Below are positions 51,620-62,003 of a stretch of DNA of 64,000 nucleotides, piece after piece. A program made the translations under genes and the position numbers. How positions within the stretch are numbered: position 1 is the first letter of the stretch; each line of letters begins with the position of its first letter. The notes under the pieces are model-generated. The model made no database searches, was not told where the DNA came from, and saw only the letters and a list, made by a program, of their open reading frames with translations. The stretch is taken from NCBI RefSeq assembly GCF_016428595.1, contig NZ_JAELVQ010000002.1, positions 310,001 through 374,000 of the forward strand, read 5' to 3'. The stretch comes from Snuella sedimenti (GTDB lineage Bacteria > Bacteroidota > Bacteroidia > Flavobacteriales > Flavobacteriaceae).

Positions 51620-52996
51620 ATGGCTCAAAAACCAAGTATTCCTAAAGGTACTAGAGATTTTAATCCAGAACAGGTAGCAAAACGACATTATATTTTTAAC
51701 ACAATAAAGCAGGCGTTTGAAACATTTGGTTTTCAGCCTATTGAAACGCCAAGCTTTGAGAATTCAGATACCCTAATGGGGAAATATGGAGAGGAAGGAG
51801 ATCGCCTGATTTTTAAGATTTTGAATTCTGGAGATTTTTTGGGTAAAATTGATGAAACGATTTATTCAGAAAAAAATTCGACAAAGCTTACACCAAAAAT
51901 TTCAGAAAAAGCCCTACGTTACGACTTAACGGTTCCCTTTGCGCGTTATGTTGTTCAACACCAAAATGAGATCGAGTTTCCGTTTAAACGTTACCAGATA
52001 CAGCCTGTTTGGAGGGCCGATAGGCCTCAAAAGGGGCGTTTTAGAGAGTTTTACCAGTGCGATGCCGATGTGGTAGGATCTGATTCTTTATGGCAAGAAG
52101 TCGAGTTTATACAATTATATGATACCGTGTTTTCGGCATTAAAACTTGAAGGCGTTACCATAAAAATAAATAACAGAAAAATACTGTCTGGAATTGCAGA
52201 GGTAATTGGTGCTGGTGATAAACTGATTGATTTTACCGTAGCACTAGATAAATTGGATAAGATTGGTGAAGAAAACGTAAAGGAGGAAATGTTGAGCAAG
52301 GGTATCCCGCAAGGTGGGATTGATAAATTACAACCTTTATTTTCGCTTTCAGGTACATTTAATGAACAGGTAAAGACGTTAAAAAATATCTTGGCATCTT
52401 CTGGAGAAGGGATCAAGGGAATTGAAGAATTAGTATTTATCGATACGGCAATCAATGCGCTTGGTCTGGAAACAGCAGTTTTAGAATTGGACGTTACGTT
52501 AGCCAGGGGGCTAAATTATTATACCGGGGCTATTTTTGAAGTAGCTGCTCCTATAACAGTAGCAATGGGATCTATTGGTGGCGGTGGTCGTTATGACGAC
52601 CTGACAGGTATTTTTGGATTAAAAAATGTAAGTGGTGTTGGTATTAGTTTTGGATTGGATAGAATTTACCTGGTTTTAGAATCTTTAGGGCTGTTTCCCG
52701 AAACAGTTGCGAAATCTGTTGATGCTTTATTTATAAATTTTGGTGATGCCGAGGCTTTGTTTAGTCTAAAAGCAATTAAGCAGTTGAGGGCGAGCGGTAT
52801 TCATGCTGAGTTATACCCTGATAGTGCTAAAATGAAAAAGCAAATGAACCATGCCAATAAACGTCAAATTCCATTTGTTATTTTGGTAGGCGCAGAGGAA
52901 ATGCAAGCGAATAAGTTTACCTTAAAAAATATGGTGTCTGGAGAACAGTCTACACTCGACCTAGATGCTTTAATAAATCAAATAAAAAAGTCCTAA
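51620..52996 (+). CDS. hisS: Histidine-tRNA ligase
   Basis: 458 residues. Class II synthetase motif 2 ([31 protein letters not shown]), histidine-specific [15 protein letters not shown] and motif 3 [15 protein letters not shown] are all present, and a C-terminal anticodon-binding domain follows. The stop codon lies inside the stem of a convergent terminator. Confidence 0.97.
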   Translation: MAQKPSIPKGTRDFNPEQVAKRHYIFNTIKQAFETFGFQPIETPSFENSDTLMGKYGEEGDRLIFKILNSGDFLGKIDETIYSEKNSTKLTPKISEKALRYDLTVPFARYVVQHQNEIEFPFKRYQIQPVWRADRPQKGRFREFYQCDADVVGSDSLWQEVEFIQLYDTVFSALKLEGVTIKINNRKILSGIAEVIGAGDKLIDFTVALDKLDKIGEENVKEEMLSKGIPQGGIDKLQPLFSLSGTFNEQVKTLKNILASSGEGIKGIEELVFIDTAINALGLETAVLELDVTLARGLNYYTGAIFEVAAPITVAMGSIGGGGRYDDLTGIFGLKNVSGVGISFGLDRIYLVLESLGLFPETVAKSVDALFINFGDAEALFSLKAIKQLRASGIHAELYPDSAKMKKQMNHANKRQIPFVILVGAEEMQANKFTLKNMVSGEQSTLDLDALINQIKKS

Positions 52997-53014
52997 ATCA
53001 AGCTTTAGGACTTT
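52987..53014 (-). terminator. Terminator for the minus-strand T9SS gene, overlapping the hisS end
   Basis: A perfect 11-bp stem AAAGTCCTAAA / TTTAGGACTTT with a 6-nt loop. The T-run is on the minus strand (CTTTTTTATT), so it mainly serves the gene coming from the right; the hisS stop codon is within the stem. Confidence 0.8.
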
Positions 53015-53117
53015 GGTAAATGTAGGTTAAGTATGGTGCTAGGTTTTGGGGTAACTAACTAAAATATTACTAAAAATATGAAAGGCTTTTTGGTTGTCTT
53101 TTATTGATAGGGGGTAT

Positions 53118-53927
53118 TTATTGAATTAGAATTTGTTTCGCTACCGAACCATGATTAGTTGTAATATTAACTATGCCGTGTCCTGTTCTGATAGAATTTA
53201 AAGGGATTTTAACAGTTGACTTGTTTATTCTAGGACTAACCGAAAGCTTTTGTCCGTGAATATTGAATATAGTAATTGTTTCAATATTGAACGTATTGTT
53301 GGTATTTACGTATAGCTCTTTAGTGTTATTTAAATAACGGATTTGTGTATTTTTTAAAGAGACTTCTTCTGTGGTTAGTGTCTTAGCAAAGATTCCAGGA
53401 TCATTATCTTCTTTGAAGGCAAGGTAAAATCTATTTAGGTATTCGCCACTAGCCATAGTATTAGCATAACTGTTTTCATTGATCTTTGTATAAGTGCTCA
53501 GCAAAGCATCGTAAATGAAAACGTCGATGGGTGTTTCAAAATTTTCTAGCCTGTCCAAATCAATTTTTACATCTCCCGAATTTGTTAAAAAAAGTCCCAA
53601 AGGGTATTTTTTGGTGTCGTCAAAATTCCCAACGCCTTGAATGACATAGCGCTCATTTGCTATCATCCAATTTAGATCGTCGGGATAGGTATCCATATTT
53701 AAAGCATCATAACCATAGTCAACACCATCTGTTGCGGCATTGTCTGGCGTAAATCCTATCATGAGATGTCTTACATAGCCATTGGGCATTGTAAAATCAA
53801 TGCGTACCCGCTGGATATTATCGAAGGCATAGGCTAAAGATCCTTTTTGTGACGAATTGTTGGTACTATAATTATTTACAGTTGCAAATAATATTAGTAA
53901 TACACATAAATTGGTAATTGCTTTCAT
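53118..53927 (-). CDS. Secreted T9SS-type C-terminal module protein
   Basis: 269 residues from the ATG at 53927 (MKAITNLCVLLILFATVNNYS, signal peptide); the longer open frame upstream has no signal. From residue 30 on it is parallel to residues about 2010-2248 of the giant protein gene upstream: RIDFTMPNGYVRHLMIGFTP against KINFKTPEGAKRQLLLGFTP, GVDYGYDALN against DIDYGYDAPK, and YVIQGVGNFDDTKKYPLGL against YEIQGVGSFDDTKQYPLRL. It ends in a sorting-domain-like module (IETITIFNIHGQKL, GIVNITTNHGSVAKQILIQ). It is in effect the detached tail of such a giant protein with its own signal. A terminator follows. Confidence 0.85.
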   Translation of the reverse strand: MKAITNLCVLLILFATVNNYSTNNSSQKGSLAYAFDNIQRVRIDFTMPNGYVRHLMIGFTPDNAATDGVDYGYDALNMDTYPDDLNWMIANERYVIQGVGNFDDTKKYPLGLFLTNSGDVKIDLDRLENFETPIDVFIYDALLSTYTKINENSYANTMASGEYLNRFYLAFKEDNDPGIFAKTLTTEEVSLKNTQIRYLNNTKELYVNTNNTFNIETITIFNIHGQKLSVSPRINKSTVKIPLNSIRTGHGIVNITTNHGSVAKQILIQ

Positions 53928-54576
53928 CGGATTCAGGGTTATTGGTGGCTCTGGTTTCTGGATCAAACATACAAAAAAAAATACAAAATATCTATGAAAT
54001 ACAATAATAATCGATGAAATGTAATTAAATGTAAGTTTAAACTTATTTTTTTTGATTTGAATTCGATTATTAAAAGTTAAAACATCAAATAGCCGTGGTT
54101 TGCTATTTTCGACAGGACGGGCGACGAGCGACGTGAAATCTTGCAGCTCCACACAAATAATGGGATTTCTTCCCGTTTCTGGTTCGGAATGAACATAGTT
54201 TCATAACAAAATTAGTCAATAGATTGAAAATCAATCGTTTTAAAATAGAATTCAGGTTTTTTTAATCAAGATTTATAAGACAGCTTAACAACTTTTGCTT
54301 CGTACGTTATAATATCAAAGTATACTAGTTTCCGTTAGAATATAAATTAAGTGAATAATGTTTAAGAGCCATAATGTCTCTTTCGAGTGAAATTCTGGAA
54401 GAATTTAGTACTTCGACAAAGCCCGTATCGAGTTTATCGAGATGCTCAGTAGAGCTATTGAGAAGTACTTTTAGTAAGGAATTTATTTGTTTTCGATACA
54501 CCAAATCACAGATTTGGCACTCAAACTTACATAAACTCTTTATCCATTATTCACGATAAATCACAAAAAAGAAAAT
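53928..54576. other. Intergenic region with palindromic debris
   Basis: No gene is supported here. Near 54115-54200 lies a stretch reminiscent of flavobacterial REP-like sequence (GACGGGCGACGAGCG, GGGATTTCTTCCC). At 54407-54414 and 54462-54469 the arms AGTACTTC and GAAGTACT enclose ATCGAGTTTATCGAGAT, again repeat-like. No promoter can be asserted. Confidence 0.45.
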
Positions 54577-54604
54577 CGCCTAAAAATTACTTTTTAGACG
54601 ACCT
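54577..54604 (-). terminator. Terminator downstream of the giant surface protein gene
   Basis: Reading on the minus strand, GTCTAAAAA pairs with TTTTTAGGC around GTAA, and a T-rich tract (TTTTCTTTTTT) follows. It lies about 30 nt beyond the stop of the 2248-residue gene. Confidence 0.75.
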
Positions 54605-54631
54605 CCTTAAGTTTATCTATTCAATAAAATA

Positions 54632-57600
54632 TTATTGATTGATAATTACTTTTTTGTTCATTGTTCCAGAAGAAGTAGTAACTTTAATTATATAGCTACC
54701 ATCAGATATACTGCTGTTAACCGGTATTTTCATTTCGTTAGAGTACGAAGACGCGTTTGATGGATGCCATGTTTTAACAGTTTGTCCAAGCATGTTAATT
54801 AATAAAACTTGTTTTATGTCCACACCATTAGGTGTATTAATGTAAATCTCTTTACTGTTTCTTAAGTAGTTTACCATTATTTGGTTTAACTGTTCATCTG
54901 CAACAGATAGTGCGTTATTATCTTTAGCGAAGGTTAAGAAGAACCTGTCTAGATAATTTCCTGGATCTAAAGTTGTTTCAAAAGGCATGTTGTTTATTTT
55001 TGAATAAGTACCCAATAACGAATCGTAAATATATGCTTTGGTACTAGGGGCAAAGCCTTCCAAAGCTTCTAAACTGATTGCTACCTCACCTCCAGTCGTT
55101 AAAGTAAGTCTTAAAGGGTATTGTTTTGTATCGTCAAAAGAACCAACACCTTGGATTTCGTAAGGTTTGTTGTCTATATCCCAAGACAAATCATTTGGGA
55201 ATTCATTAAACTTGGGCGCATCGTATCCATAGTCAATATCATCGGTTGCTCTATCGTCAGGTGTAAAACCTAAGAGCAATTGTCTTTTAGCGCCTTCAGG
55301 CGTTTTAAAGTTAATCTTTAAACGGCTTATATCATCATAGATATTATTTGTTTTTGGAGGTTTATTGTTTTTTCCTTTGGTATTGCCTGGTTTTATAAAA
55401 ATAGAACCATCGTTAATGCCAGTTACTGTTTCTCTTTGGAAAACACGTTGACTATTTTTAAATACAACTTGTCCACCATTTCCAGTACCATAAGCTGTGG
55501 TGATTGCTTTAACAAAGAAGCCTTGGCCTACAGGCACATAACGTTCGGGTATTTTAGTTCCGGCTCCTCCAGCAATAATATAGCCTTCGGCAGTAGGGGG
55601 TGGGGTTGTAGCTGCAATACCACCAGTGAAATTTAAAACAGCATAACCACCTAAATAATCTCTTAAAACATGGGTATTGTTGCCTACGTAGTGCTCCCAA
55701 AAGTACAAGGCGCCAGAGATGCTGTTTGTACCACTAGGGCCATTGTCAATAAGAAATTCTTTAGAGTCGATGGCAGAAGCATAAGGGTTACCTACTAAGG
55801 ATTCATTTCCTGCAGTAATAGGTGTGCTTATCGTACCATTATTAGGTTTGCCTATAAAAACATAATTTTGTGTTGCCTCAGTTCCAGGAACATAGCTTTT
55901 ACCACTTCCTTTCATGATGTGGCCGAGTCCAGCGTTAAACGTACTACCGCTACCTACCTGTCGCCAAGCGGCATATGTGTTAGTGGTATAATTTTCGAAA
56001 GCATAGAGCCATCGCGTACTTATAGATATTGGATCTGTGGCAGGAGCGGTATAGGTTGCTGTCCAGGTTATTGTTTTAGGTAAATCCGTATTAGTGCCAT
56101 CACGCATAATGCCACCTATACTTCTTGGGTTGTTATTAGATCCAATCGTTTGTGGCCCTACAGGCGATCCCCAGTAATTATAGTTAAACGGATTATTGGT
56201 GCCCTGTTGGTCGCGTTCTAAGTAACCACCACTATCTACATCTAAAATACTTTCGTTGTATTGGCTTGTCGCTCCGCTAACGTAATACCGCTTTTGTACT
56301 AATTGTGATTCGCCAACTAAATCTAAGATACCATTTAGTTTTAAGTAATGTGTTACCCATAGACCATGCCCATTATTGGTTTCATCTTGTGTACCTGAAT
56401 TCGTTACGGTTAATTCGCCAGAGTTAACTAGTAGACCTAATACAACAAAATCCTTAGAATTAGCTGTTACATTATGTGAAATGCTTACAATATTCCAATC
56501 GATAGGGTCTCCATTAATTCCATTACTGTTTGGAGTATCCCAAACACTAAAATAGGTCCAAGTATTATCAGTGCTCCAAGTTTGGTTTCCAACCCTCGTG
56601 GTATAGGGTAGTGGGGCGGTTTGTTGCTGACTAGTGGTTATATTCCTTAATCTACCACTTACGCCTACGTAAGGTGCTAAATCACCACAAGCAACATTCA
56701 TACGGTAATACCCCATAAGATTGCTCCAGAGTAGCAGGTCGTCTTCGGTACCATTATTGTCGTAATCGGGGCCATAAATCTTGGTAGGAATAACAACACC
56801 AGATACATCGGCTCCAGATGCTTCTATTTCTTGGTTCATCATCTGCCTGATGTGCTCAACAGTTATGGCTTTGTTCCATATCTTTAGTTCATCAACCCAA
56901 CCGTGGTAATAATTTGTAGGATCATTGGGGGGAGCTTGATCCATTGCGCCTAAAAGGGCTTCTATATTAGCGGCTGTAGCAGCAGGTGCACTACCAGCAC
57001 TTGTGCCTAATGCAATACCATCTACATACAATGTATATGTTGTTCCGTCAAAAGTAAGGGCTAATTGATACCATCTGTCGGTGCCGATCGTATCGCCTCC
57101 AGTGGTGACTGATCCAGAACCAGAACCGTTATACCAATTAAATTGTACTTGTCCGTTAACAATGCTTAAATCATATCCGTTGGTGTTGTCTCCGGCATCT
57201 TTTCTTGAGAAAACCGTTCTTGTGCCGTTTACGGCATTAGGCTTCACCCATGCTTCAATGCTAAAGCCGTTAGGGGAGTTAGCGTTATCTAGGTTATAGT
57301 TATTTTTAAAGGTTACATAGTCGTCAGTACCATCGAAATCAATGGTTGGACAATCTACTATTGTTACCGTGATATCATCATAACAACCGCTACCATCTTG
57401 AAGCATCCAGCGTAAGGTATAAGTACCTGGGTCGGCAGTAAAAATAGCGTCAGGACTGCTAGGGTCAGAAAATGTAGCAGAGCTACCACAAGAGGTATTC
57501 GTGCTTCCCGGTAAAACAGACCATAGTCCTGTTACACCTGTACCTATATAGCGTTGTGGGGTGTTATTGGCATCTACTGGATCAAGTCCGGCGGGAACCA

Positions 57601-60600
57601 CATACAAGTTGGTTTCCCAAGCACCTTTATTATAGTTATAAGCTGCATTTCTGGTATTGTCGTAAGCATTTAGCTGTAAGGCGTTTTCTCCACACTCACT
57701 GTTTAGTGGTGTGTAGTTCTGACCTGCATAGGCTAAGCTTGTATTTACGTTTACGTAATTGGTTCCAGCGTCATTATCGGTTCTACAACCATTTACTAAA
57801 GTGGTTACACCATATTCCCTTTGTCCAGGAGTTTGTGGTGTAACTGTTAAAGTTGTGCCACTTTGAATCACGGTACCATCTTCATCAGTCCATTCCAGTT
57901 CATCATCTACTTGTGCGTAAGCAAAGCCAACATTGTCTATTAACCAACCGCTTGCTAGAATATTTGGGTTGCTATTACTTTTACAATTACCGTCATTAGG
58001 AATATTATCAGGAAAAGTGGTATCATCAACTATTCCGCAGTCTGTTGTACTACCATTAAACACAAACATTATACGCAATCCGGATAATCCTGCATAAGCC
58101 CCTAAATCTACAGTAGCAGTTTTCAGTCTTGGAGCGTTAGGGTCTGTTTTAGTCGTGCCTAAACATTTGTTTCCTGGGCCTGTTGATAATTCTACGCCTG
58201 TTGTGGTGGTACCTCCAACTGTTGAATCTAAATCATATCCTTCAACTGTATCTAGTTTAACAGTATAAGTGCCAGGGTTCCCCGAGTTAAAGGATAGCCA
58301 AATTTCACCATAACCCCCATTACAAAAATAAAAACTTGTATCAAAAGTTAAGATAGCTTCACTAGATGTCATGCCCACAGTACTAAATACAGGAGTTTCT
58401 AATGTGGTATAGTTTCCTACACCATTTGCCATGGCAAACTTTGAATTATCATCAGTATCATAATTTATACCGCTAAAGTCTCTATTGGTGCTATTTGAGT
58501 TAGATTCTTTCCATGTAGGTTCTTCGGTGTTATTTCCACTAGCTGGAAATTCTCCATCTTGACCATCAACGCGCCAACCATCGGGTTGTGCATAGTTAAA
58601 CTCACCGCCTTCTCCAAATTGGCCATTGGGCTGATCAAAGAAACTTTCGGCAACAATTGTCACGCTTTCTCCCAAACAAATACTTTGGGCAGACTGACTC
58701 ACTACAATTGGAGGTTCATCTGGAGGAAGGAAACGTACATAGGCCTCTGCTGAGGTCTTCACCGTAGGCGGAGTAGTTGAATTGTCGGTAATGTTTAAAC
58801 GCACAAATCTATCGGAAGTAATGTTATACATGGTATATGTTAATTGGCCAGCACCATTAGGACTAGCTGTAGTCCATGTTTCTCCATAATCATCTGAATA
58901 TTCCCAATAATTAACATCGGAAGCATTTAAAACATAAGGAGCAATAGCCTGTAAATTAAATTGTACGTCTTTGGGTTCATTTAATCCGCCAGGACAAGCT
59001 GTAGCTTCAATTAACGCACTAGGTGGTTGCGGATTATCTGGAATTGGGTCTATAATTTCCCCAACCAAATAGGTTTCTTGGTGTTTAGGTGGCTCAACAG
59101 TAACAGTTGCTGTACAGGTATTCGTATTGTTGTTAACATCGGTAGCCGTTAGTGTTACTGTGGTTGTGTATACATTACCATTGGGGTCTTCGTTAAACAC
59201 ATTTGGAGAAACAGTTAATGAAGCTATACCACAGGCATCGCTAGAACCATTATCGATATCTGAAGCGTCAATAGTCGCTTCTCTTGTAATGGCATCAATA
59301 ACGACTACATGATTTGTACACTGCATGATAGGTGCTTTATCATCTACTATTGTAACCGTAGCGGTACAGGTATCTGATAGTCCAGCGTTATCGAAAACTG
59401 TAAATGTTACGGTATTATCACCTACATCGTCACAGTTAAAAGAACTAGGGGAAACGGTCATATTAGCAATACCGCAATTGTCTGTAGATCCGTTATCTAA
59501 ATCTAAGGCCGCAATATTTACGGTGCCGTTTGCACTTAGTGTTGCTGTAATGCTTTTACAATTGGCTACGGGTGCACTATTATCTGATGGAACGACATTG
59601 AATGTACAGGAGTTTGTTCTGCCAGAATCATCCGTTGCCGTTAAAGTTACAGTCAAAGCTCCAGACTGTGTTGTTCCTGGCGCTGGGCTTTGTGTCACGT
59701 CCACATTGTTGTCACAATTATCGGAAGTTGTAGCCATACTTGTATAATCGGCTAGGGTGAACTGGCAATTGGCATCGAAATTAACATTTTGATCCCCTGG
59801 ACAGCTTATAGACGGGTCTTCATTATCAACAACAGTTATTTCTTGAGAGCAAGTGGCTGTTAAAGTAGCACCATCGGTTACGGTATAGTTTATAGTCGTT
59901 TTACCAATTGGAAAGGTGTAGCTTCCAACAGGGCCTGTTCCACTGTCTGTTACTACTCCTGTCATCGTCCAAGATAAAGTAACACCGCTACAATTATCAC
60001 CATAGGTAGGTGTAACAACTGCGTAGTTAACCGTACAATTACCGGTACCGTCATCGGAAGTGTTAATTGAGATGCTGCCAGGGCAAGATATGGTCGGGTC
60101 TTCAGTATCGTTAACAGTAACGGTAAAGCTGCAGTCTGCTGTTAACCCTGCGGCATCGGTAACTTCATAAGTTACTGTGGTTGCGCCAATAGGGAAGGTT
60201 GCGCCAGAGGCTAAACCTGCAGTACGGGCAGTTGTTGCTCCTGGGCAGTTGTCTGTGCCAACGGGAGTGGTATAGTTAACAACGGCCCCACAAGCACCTG
60301 CATCATTACTTACGGTAATATCGCTAGGGCAAGATATGGTCGGGTCTGTAACATCTACGGTTATTGTAATCGTCCTTGTCTCTACATTGGTATAATCGTC
60401 ATCGCTAACTTCTAATGAAACAAGATAATCACCTAGCTTTATTGGGGTAAAACTAGATGTGGATGTGTTACCTGAAAGTGAAGATGTTAATATAATTGTA
60501 ATTCCGTCTGGGTCAAGCAAGCTCCATTTATGATTGACAGTTCCTGTAGTAGAACCTGTATGATTGCCTTCTAAAGAAACTAAGGAACAAACTTCAGTTG

Positions 60601-61378
60601 TATCATTTGATGGGGGAATTGTAATTTCTGCATTAATAGAACCACCTGCGGCAAGCAGCTCTCCAAAAGAATAAGTTGTTGAGCCGCTACCAACACATGT
60701 TGCGTATTTTTGATTGTCTATGTATATTTCGTCATTGTTTGTGCAATTTCCATCAATTAAAGATGAAGGTTCTATTATTAAAGATGCATTACTTGGTAAG
60801 TTTAATCTAACTTTTGGCCCGTTAAATGTAATTCTTCCAATATCAGGAGATGCTGTGACTATAGTAAGTTGCTGGGTGCTTAAAGTAGTTGTATGCTGAC
60901 TTGACGTACCATCACCTAATATTAGTGTGCCACTTATAGTAATATCACCCATAGTTTGAGTAGATAGATCTGATAAAATACTTATTGTATCCCCAGCTTC
61001 AATAGTAACATCATTAGTCCCTGCGTTCTCGCCGGGATAACCTATTAATGCTGTTGGTGTAGCCCAAGAGGAACCATCATAGTAGAGCCATGAATTACGG
61101 TTAGTCCAGTCTCCTCCTCCGGTTCCATTAGATTTGTAATCACCAGCAGTATCAGCCAGAGGGGCAGTTGCTATAAGGGACAGGTTGCTTATTGTTTTTA
61201 AATCCGCTTCACTACTAATAAGATTCGCGTAGTCGGAAATAACGCCATAATAAGGCGTGTAGGGGTTTGTTGTGAGCTGTGCTTTATTTGGGAAAATACC
61301 GTTAGCAAATACATAGCTACCAAACAGCAATATACATAGAGTACAAATAATTTTGGTGTACGTAATTTTCTTATTCAT
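54632..61378 (-). CDS. Giant T9SS surface protein with HYR repeats, LamG domain and C-terminal sorting module
   Basis: 2248 residues. Signal peptide to about 26 (SYVFANG); residues about 60-230 contain a strand-rich G8-like region (AGDTISILSDLSTQTMGDITISGTL); 240-340 a PKD-like segment; about 345-765 five HYR-type repeats with the DPTISCP...TVTYEVTD pattern; about 770-1330 further beta-rich modules with many Cys and Gly; about 1340-1515 a LamG domain (IDFDGTDDYVTF, FSIEAWVKPNA, RWYQLALTFDG); then T9SS-associated repeats, and residues about 2010-2248 a module shared with the neighbouring small gene, ending in a type A sorting domain (INMLGQTVKTW, GSYIIKVTTSSGTMNKKVIINQ). It is presumably exported by T9SS and displayed on the cell, binding glycans or other cells. 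The substrate is not known. Confidence 0.93.
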   Translation of the reverse strand: MNKKITYTKIICTLCILLFGSYVFANGIFPNKAQLTTNPYTPYYGVISDYANLISSEADLKTISNLSLIATAPLADTAGDYKSNGTGGGDWTNRNSWLYYDGSSWATPTALIGYPGENAGTNDVTIEAGDTISILSDLSTQTMGDITISGTLILGDGTSSQHTTTLSTQQLTIVTASPDIGRITFNGPKVRLNLPSNASLIIEPSSLIDGNCTNNDEIYIDNQKYATCVGSGSTTYSFGELLAAGGSINAEITIPPSNDTTEVCSLVSLEGNHTGSTTGTVNHKWSLLDPDGITIILTSSLSGNTSTSSFTPIKLGDYLVSLEVSDDDYTNVETRTITITVDVTDPTISCPSDITVSNDAGACGAVVNYTTPVGTDNCPGATTARTAGLASGATFPIGATTVTYEVTDAAGLTADCSFTVTVNDTEDPTISCPGSISINTSDDGTGNCTVNYAVVTPTYGDNCSGVTLSWTMTGVVTDSGTGPVGSYTFPIGKTTINYTVTDGATLTATCSQEITVVDNEDPSISCPGDQNVNFDANCQFTLADYTSMATTSDNCDNNVDVTQSPAPGTTQSGALTVTLTATDDSGRTNSCTFNVVPSDNSAPVANCKSITATLSANGTVNIAALDLDNGSTDNCGIANMTVSPSSFNCDDVGDNTVTFTVFDNAGLSDTCTATVTIVDDKAPIMQCTNHVVVIDAITREATIDASDIDNGSSDACGIASLTVSPNVFNEDPNGNVYTTTVTLTATDVNNNTNTCTATVTVEPPKHQETYLVGEIIDPIPDNPQPPSALIEATACPGGLNEPKDVQFNLQAIAPYVLNASDVNYWEYSDDYGETWTTASPNGAGQLTYTMYNITSDRFVRLNITDNSTTPPTVKTSAEAYVRFLPPDEPPIVVSQSAQSICLGESVTIVAESFFDQPNGQFGEGGEFNYAQPDGWRVDGQDGEFPASGNNTEEPTWKESNSNSTNRDFSGINYDTDDNSKFAMANGVGNYTTLETPVFSTVGMTSSEAILTFDTSFYFCNGGYGEIWLSFNSGNPGTYTVKLDTVEGYDLDSTVGGTTTTGVELSTGPGNKCLGTTKTDPNAPRLKTATVDLGAYAGLSGLRIMFVFNGSTTDCGIVDDTTFPDNIPNDGNCKSNSNPNILASGWLIDNVGFAYAQVDDELEWTDEDGTVIQSGTTLTVTPQTPGQREYGVTTLVNGCRTDNDAGTNYVNVNTSLAYAGQNYTPLNSECGENALQLNAYDNTRNAAYNYNKGAWETNLYVVPAGLDPVDANNTPQRYIGTGVTGLWSVLPGSTNTSCGSSATFSDPSSPDAIFTADPGTYTLRWMLQDGSGCYDDITVTIVDCPTIDFDGTDDYVTFKNNYNLDNANSPNGFSIEAWVKPNAVNGTRTVFSRKDAGDNTNGYDLSIVNGQVQFNWYNGSGSGSVTTGGDTIGTDRWYQLALTFDGTTYTLYVDGIALGTSAGSAPAATAANIEALLGAMDQAPPNDPTNYYHGWVDELKIWNKAITVEHIRQMMNQEIEASGADVSGVVIPTKIYGPDYDNNGTEDDLLLWSNLMGYYRMNVACGDLAPYVGVSGRLRNITTSQQQTAPLPYTTRVGNQTWSTDNTWTYFSVWDTPNSNGINGDPIDWNIVSISHNVTANSKDFVVLGLLVNSGELTVTNSGTQDETNNGHGLWVTHYLKLNGILDLVGESQLVQKRYYVSGATSQYNESILDVDSGGYLERDQQGTNNPFNYNYWGSPVGPQTIGSNNNPRSIGGIMRDGTNTDLPKTITWTATYTAPATDPISISTRWLYAFENYTTNTYAAWRQVGSGSTFNAGLGHIMKGSGKSYVPGTEATQNYVFIGKPNNGTISTPITAGNESLVGNPYASAIDSKEFLIDNGPSGTNSISGALYFWEHYVGNNTHVLRDYLGGYAVLNFTGGIAATTPPPTAEGYIIAGGAGTKIPERYVPVGQGFFVKAITTAYGTGNGGQVVFKNSQRVFQRETVTGINDGSIFIKPGNTKGKNNKPPKTNNIYDDISRLKINFKTPEGAKRQLLLGFTPDDRATDDIDYGYDAPKFNEFPNDLSWDIDNKPYEIQGVGSFDDTKQYPLRLTLTTGGEVAISLEALEGFAPSTKAYIYDSLLGTYSKINNMPFETTLDPGNYLDRFFLTFAKDNNALSVADEQLNQIMVNYLRNSKEIYINTPNGVDIKQVLLINMLGQTVKTWHPSNASSYSNEMKIPVNSSISDGSYIIKVTTSSGTMNKKVIINQ

Positions 61379-62003
61379 AATCAGTTAATATTTAGGGCGT
61401 TGCACAACATATTAAGTCGTCTATATTTTTTTCAAAAAGACAACAAAATCTTTAGTTTAATGTGCTATTAACCAGTTCTATGAGGGAATGTGTAAAATTA
61501 AGGCTACCGTCTACGTGTAGCAAAAATACTCGTTGAAATACCTTTTTATTCTTTTGTAGGGGCATAAAATTTTACTTTAGAATTAATTAACATCTGTTTA
61601 TGGATAAAGGCTTATTTGTTAATGGTGTTTGTTTTTGGTTAAATGGCTAATAAGTTTATCTATATACGGGACGAATATAATACAAAAAAATTAAAAATCA
61701 TCCATGAAATGTATAAAAAATACGATGAAATACATTTTTACTAAGTGTTTGTATGGGTAATCCGTTGAATAATAGTGCATTTTTCGCTAGAATGAGTTTG
61801 TTGCTTTTTAAGGGCGAGATTGGCTTGCTCTGAGGTAACTGGATTGTTTTGTTTTGGTAAGTGCTGTGGTGCCCTTACTATGCCTTTAATATGAAGTAAA
61901 GGTGAAGGAAATATGGAGGAAAGGTGAAGGAGTAGCTTTTTTGATTCGTCCTAAAATAACTATACAGGTTAATTTACTAAATCTTAGGTTAAGTTTAGGT
62001 TAA
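61379..62003. other. AT-rich intergenic region upstream of the giant gene
   Basis: 625 bp with no supported gene. It must contain the promoter of the minus-strand giant protein gene near 61380-61460, but no clean TTG-N-TAnnTTTG pair is visible there. A purine-rich patch (GGTGAAGGAAATATGGAGGAAAGGTGAAGG, read in pieces at 61900-61930) is notable but unassigned. Confidence 0.4.

Noticed and set aside
53928-54152. N-terminal extension of the tail-module gene up to 54152
   Set aside because: The extension has no signal peptide and an unlikely composition, while the ATG at 53927 starts a clean signal peptide.
59325-59747. 140-residue open frame antisense to the giant protein
   Set aside because: It lies inside the HYR repeat region of a clearly coding minus-strand gene, its translation is biased to V/T/S/L from the opposite frame, and no start signal is present.
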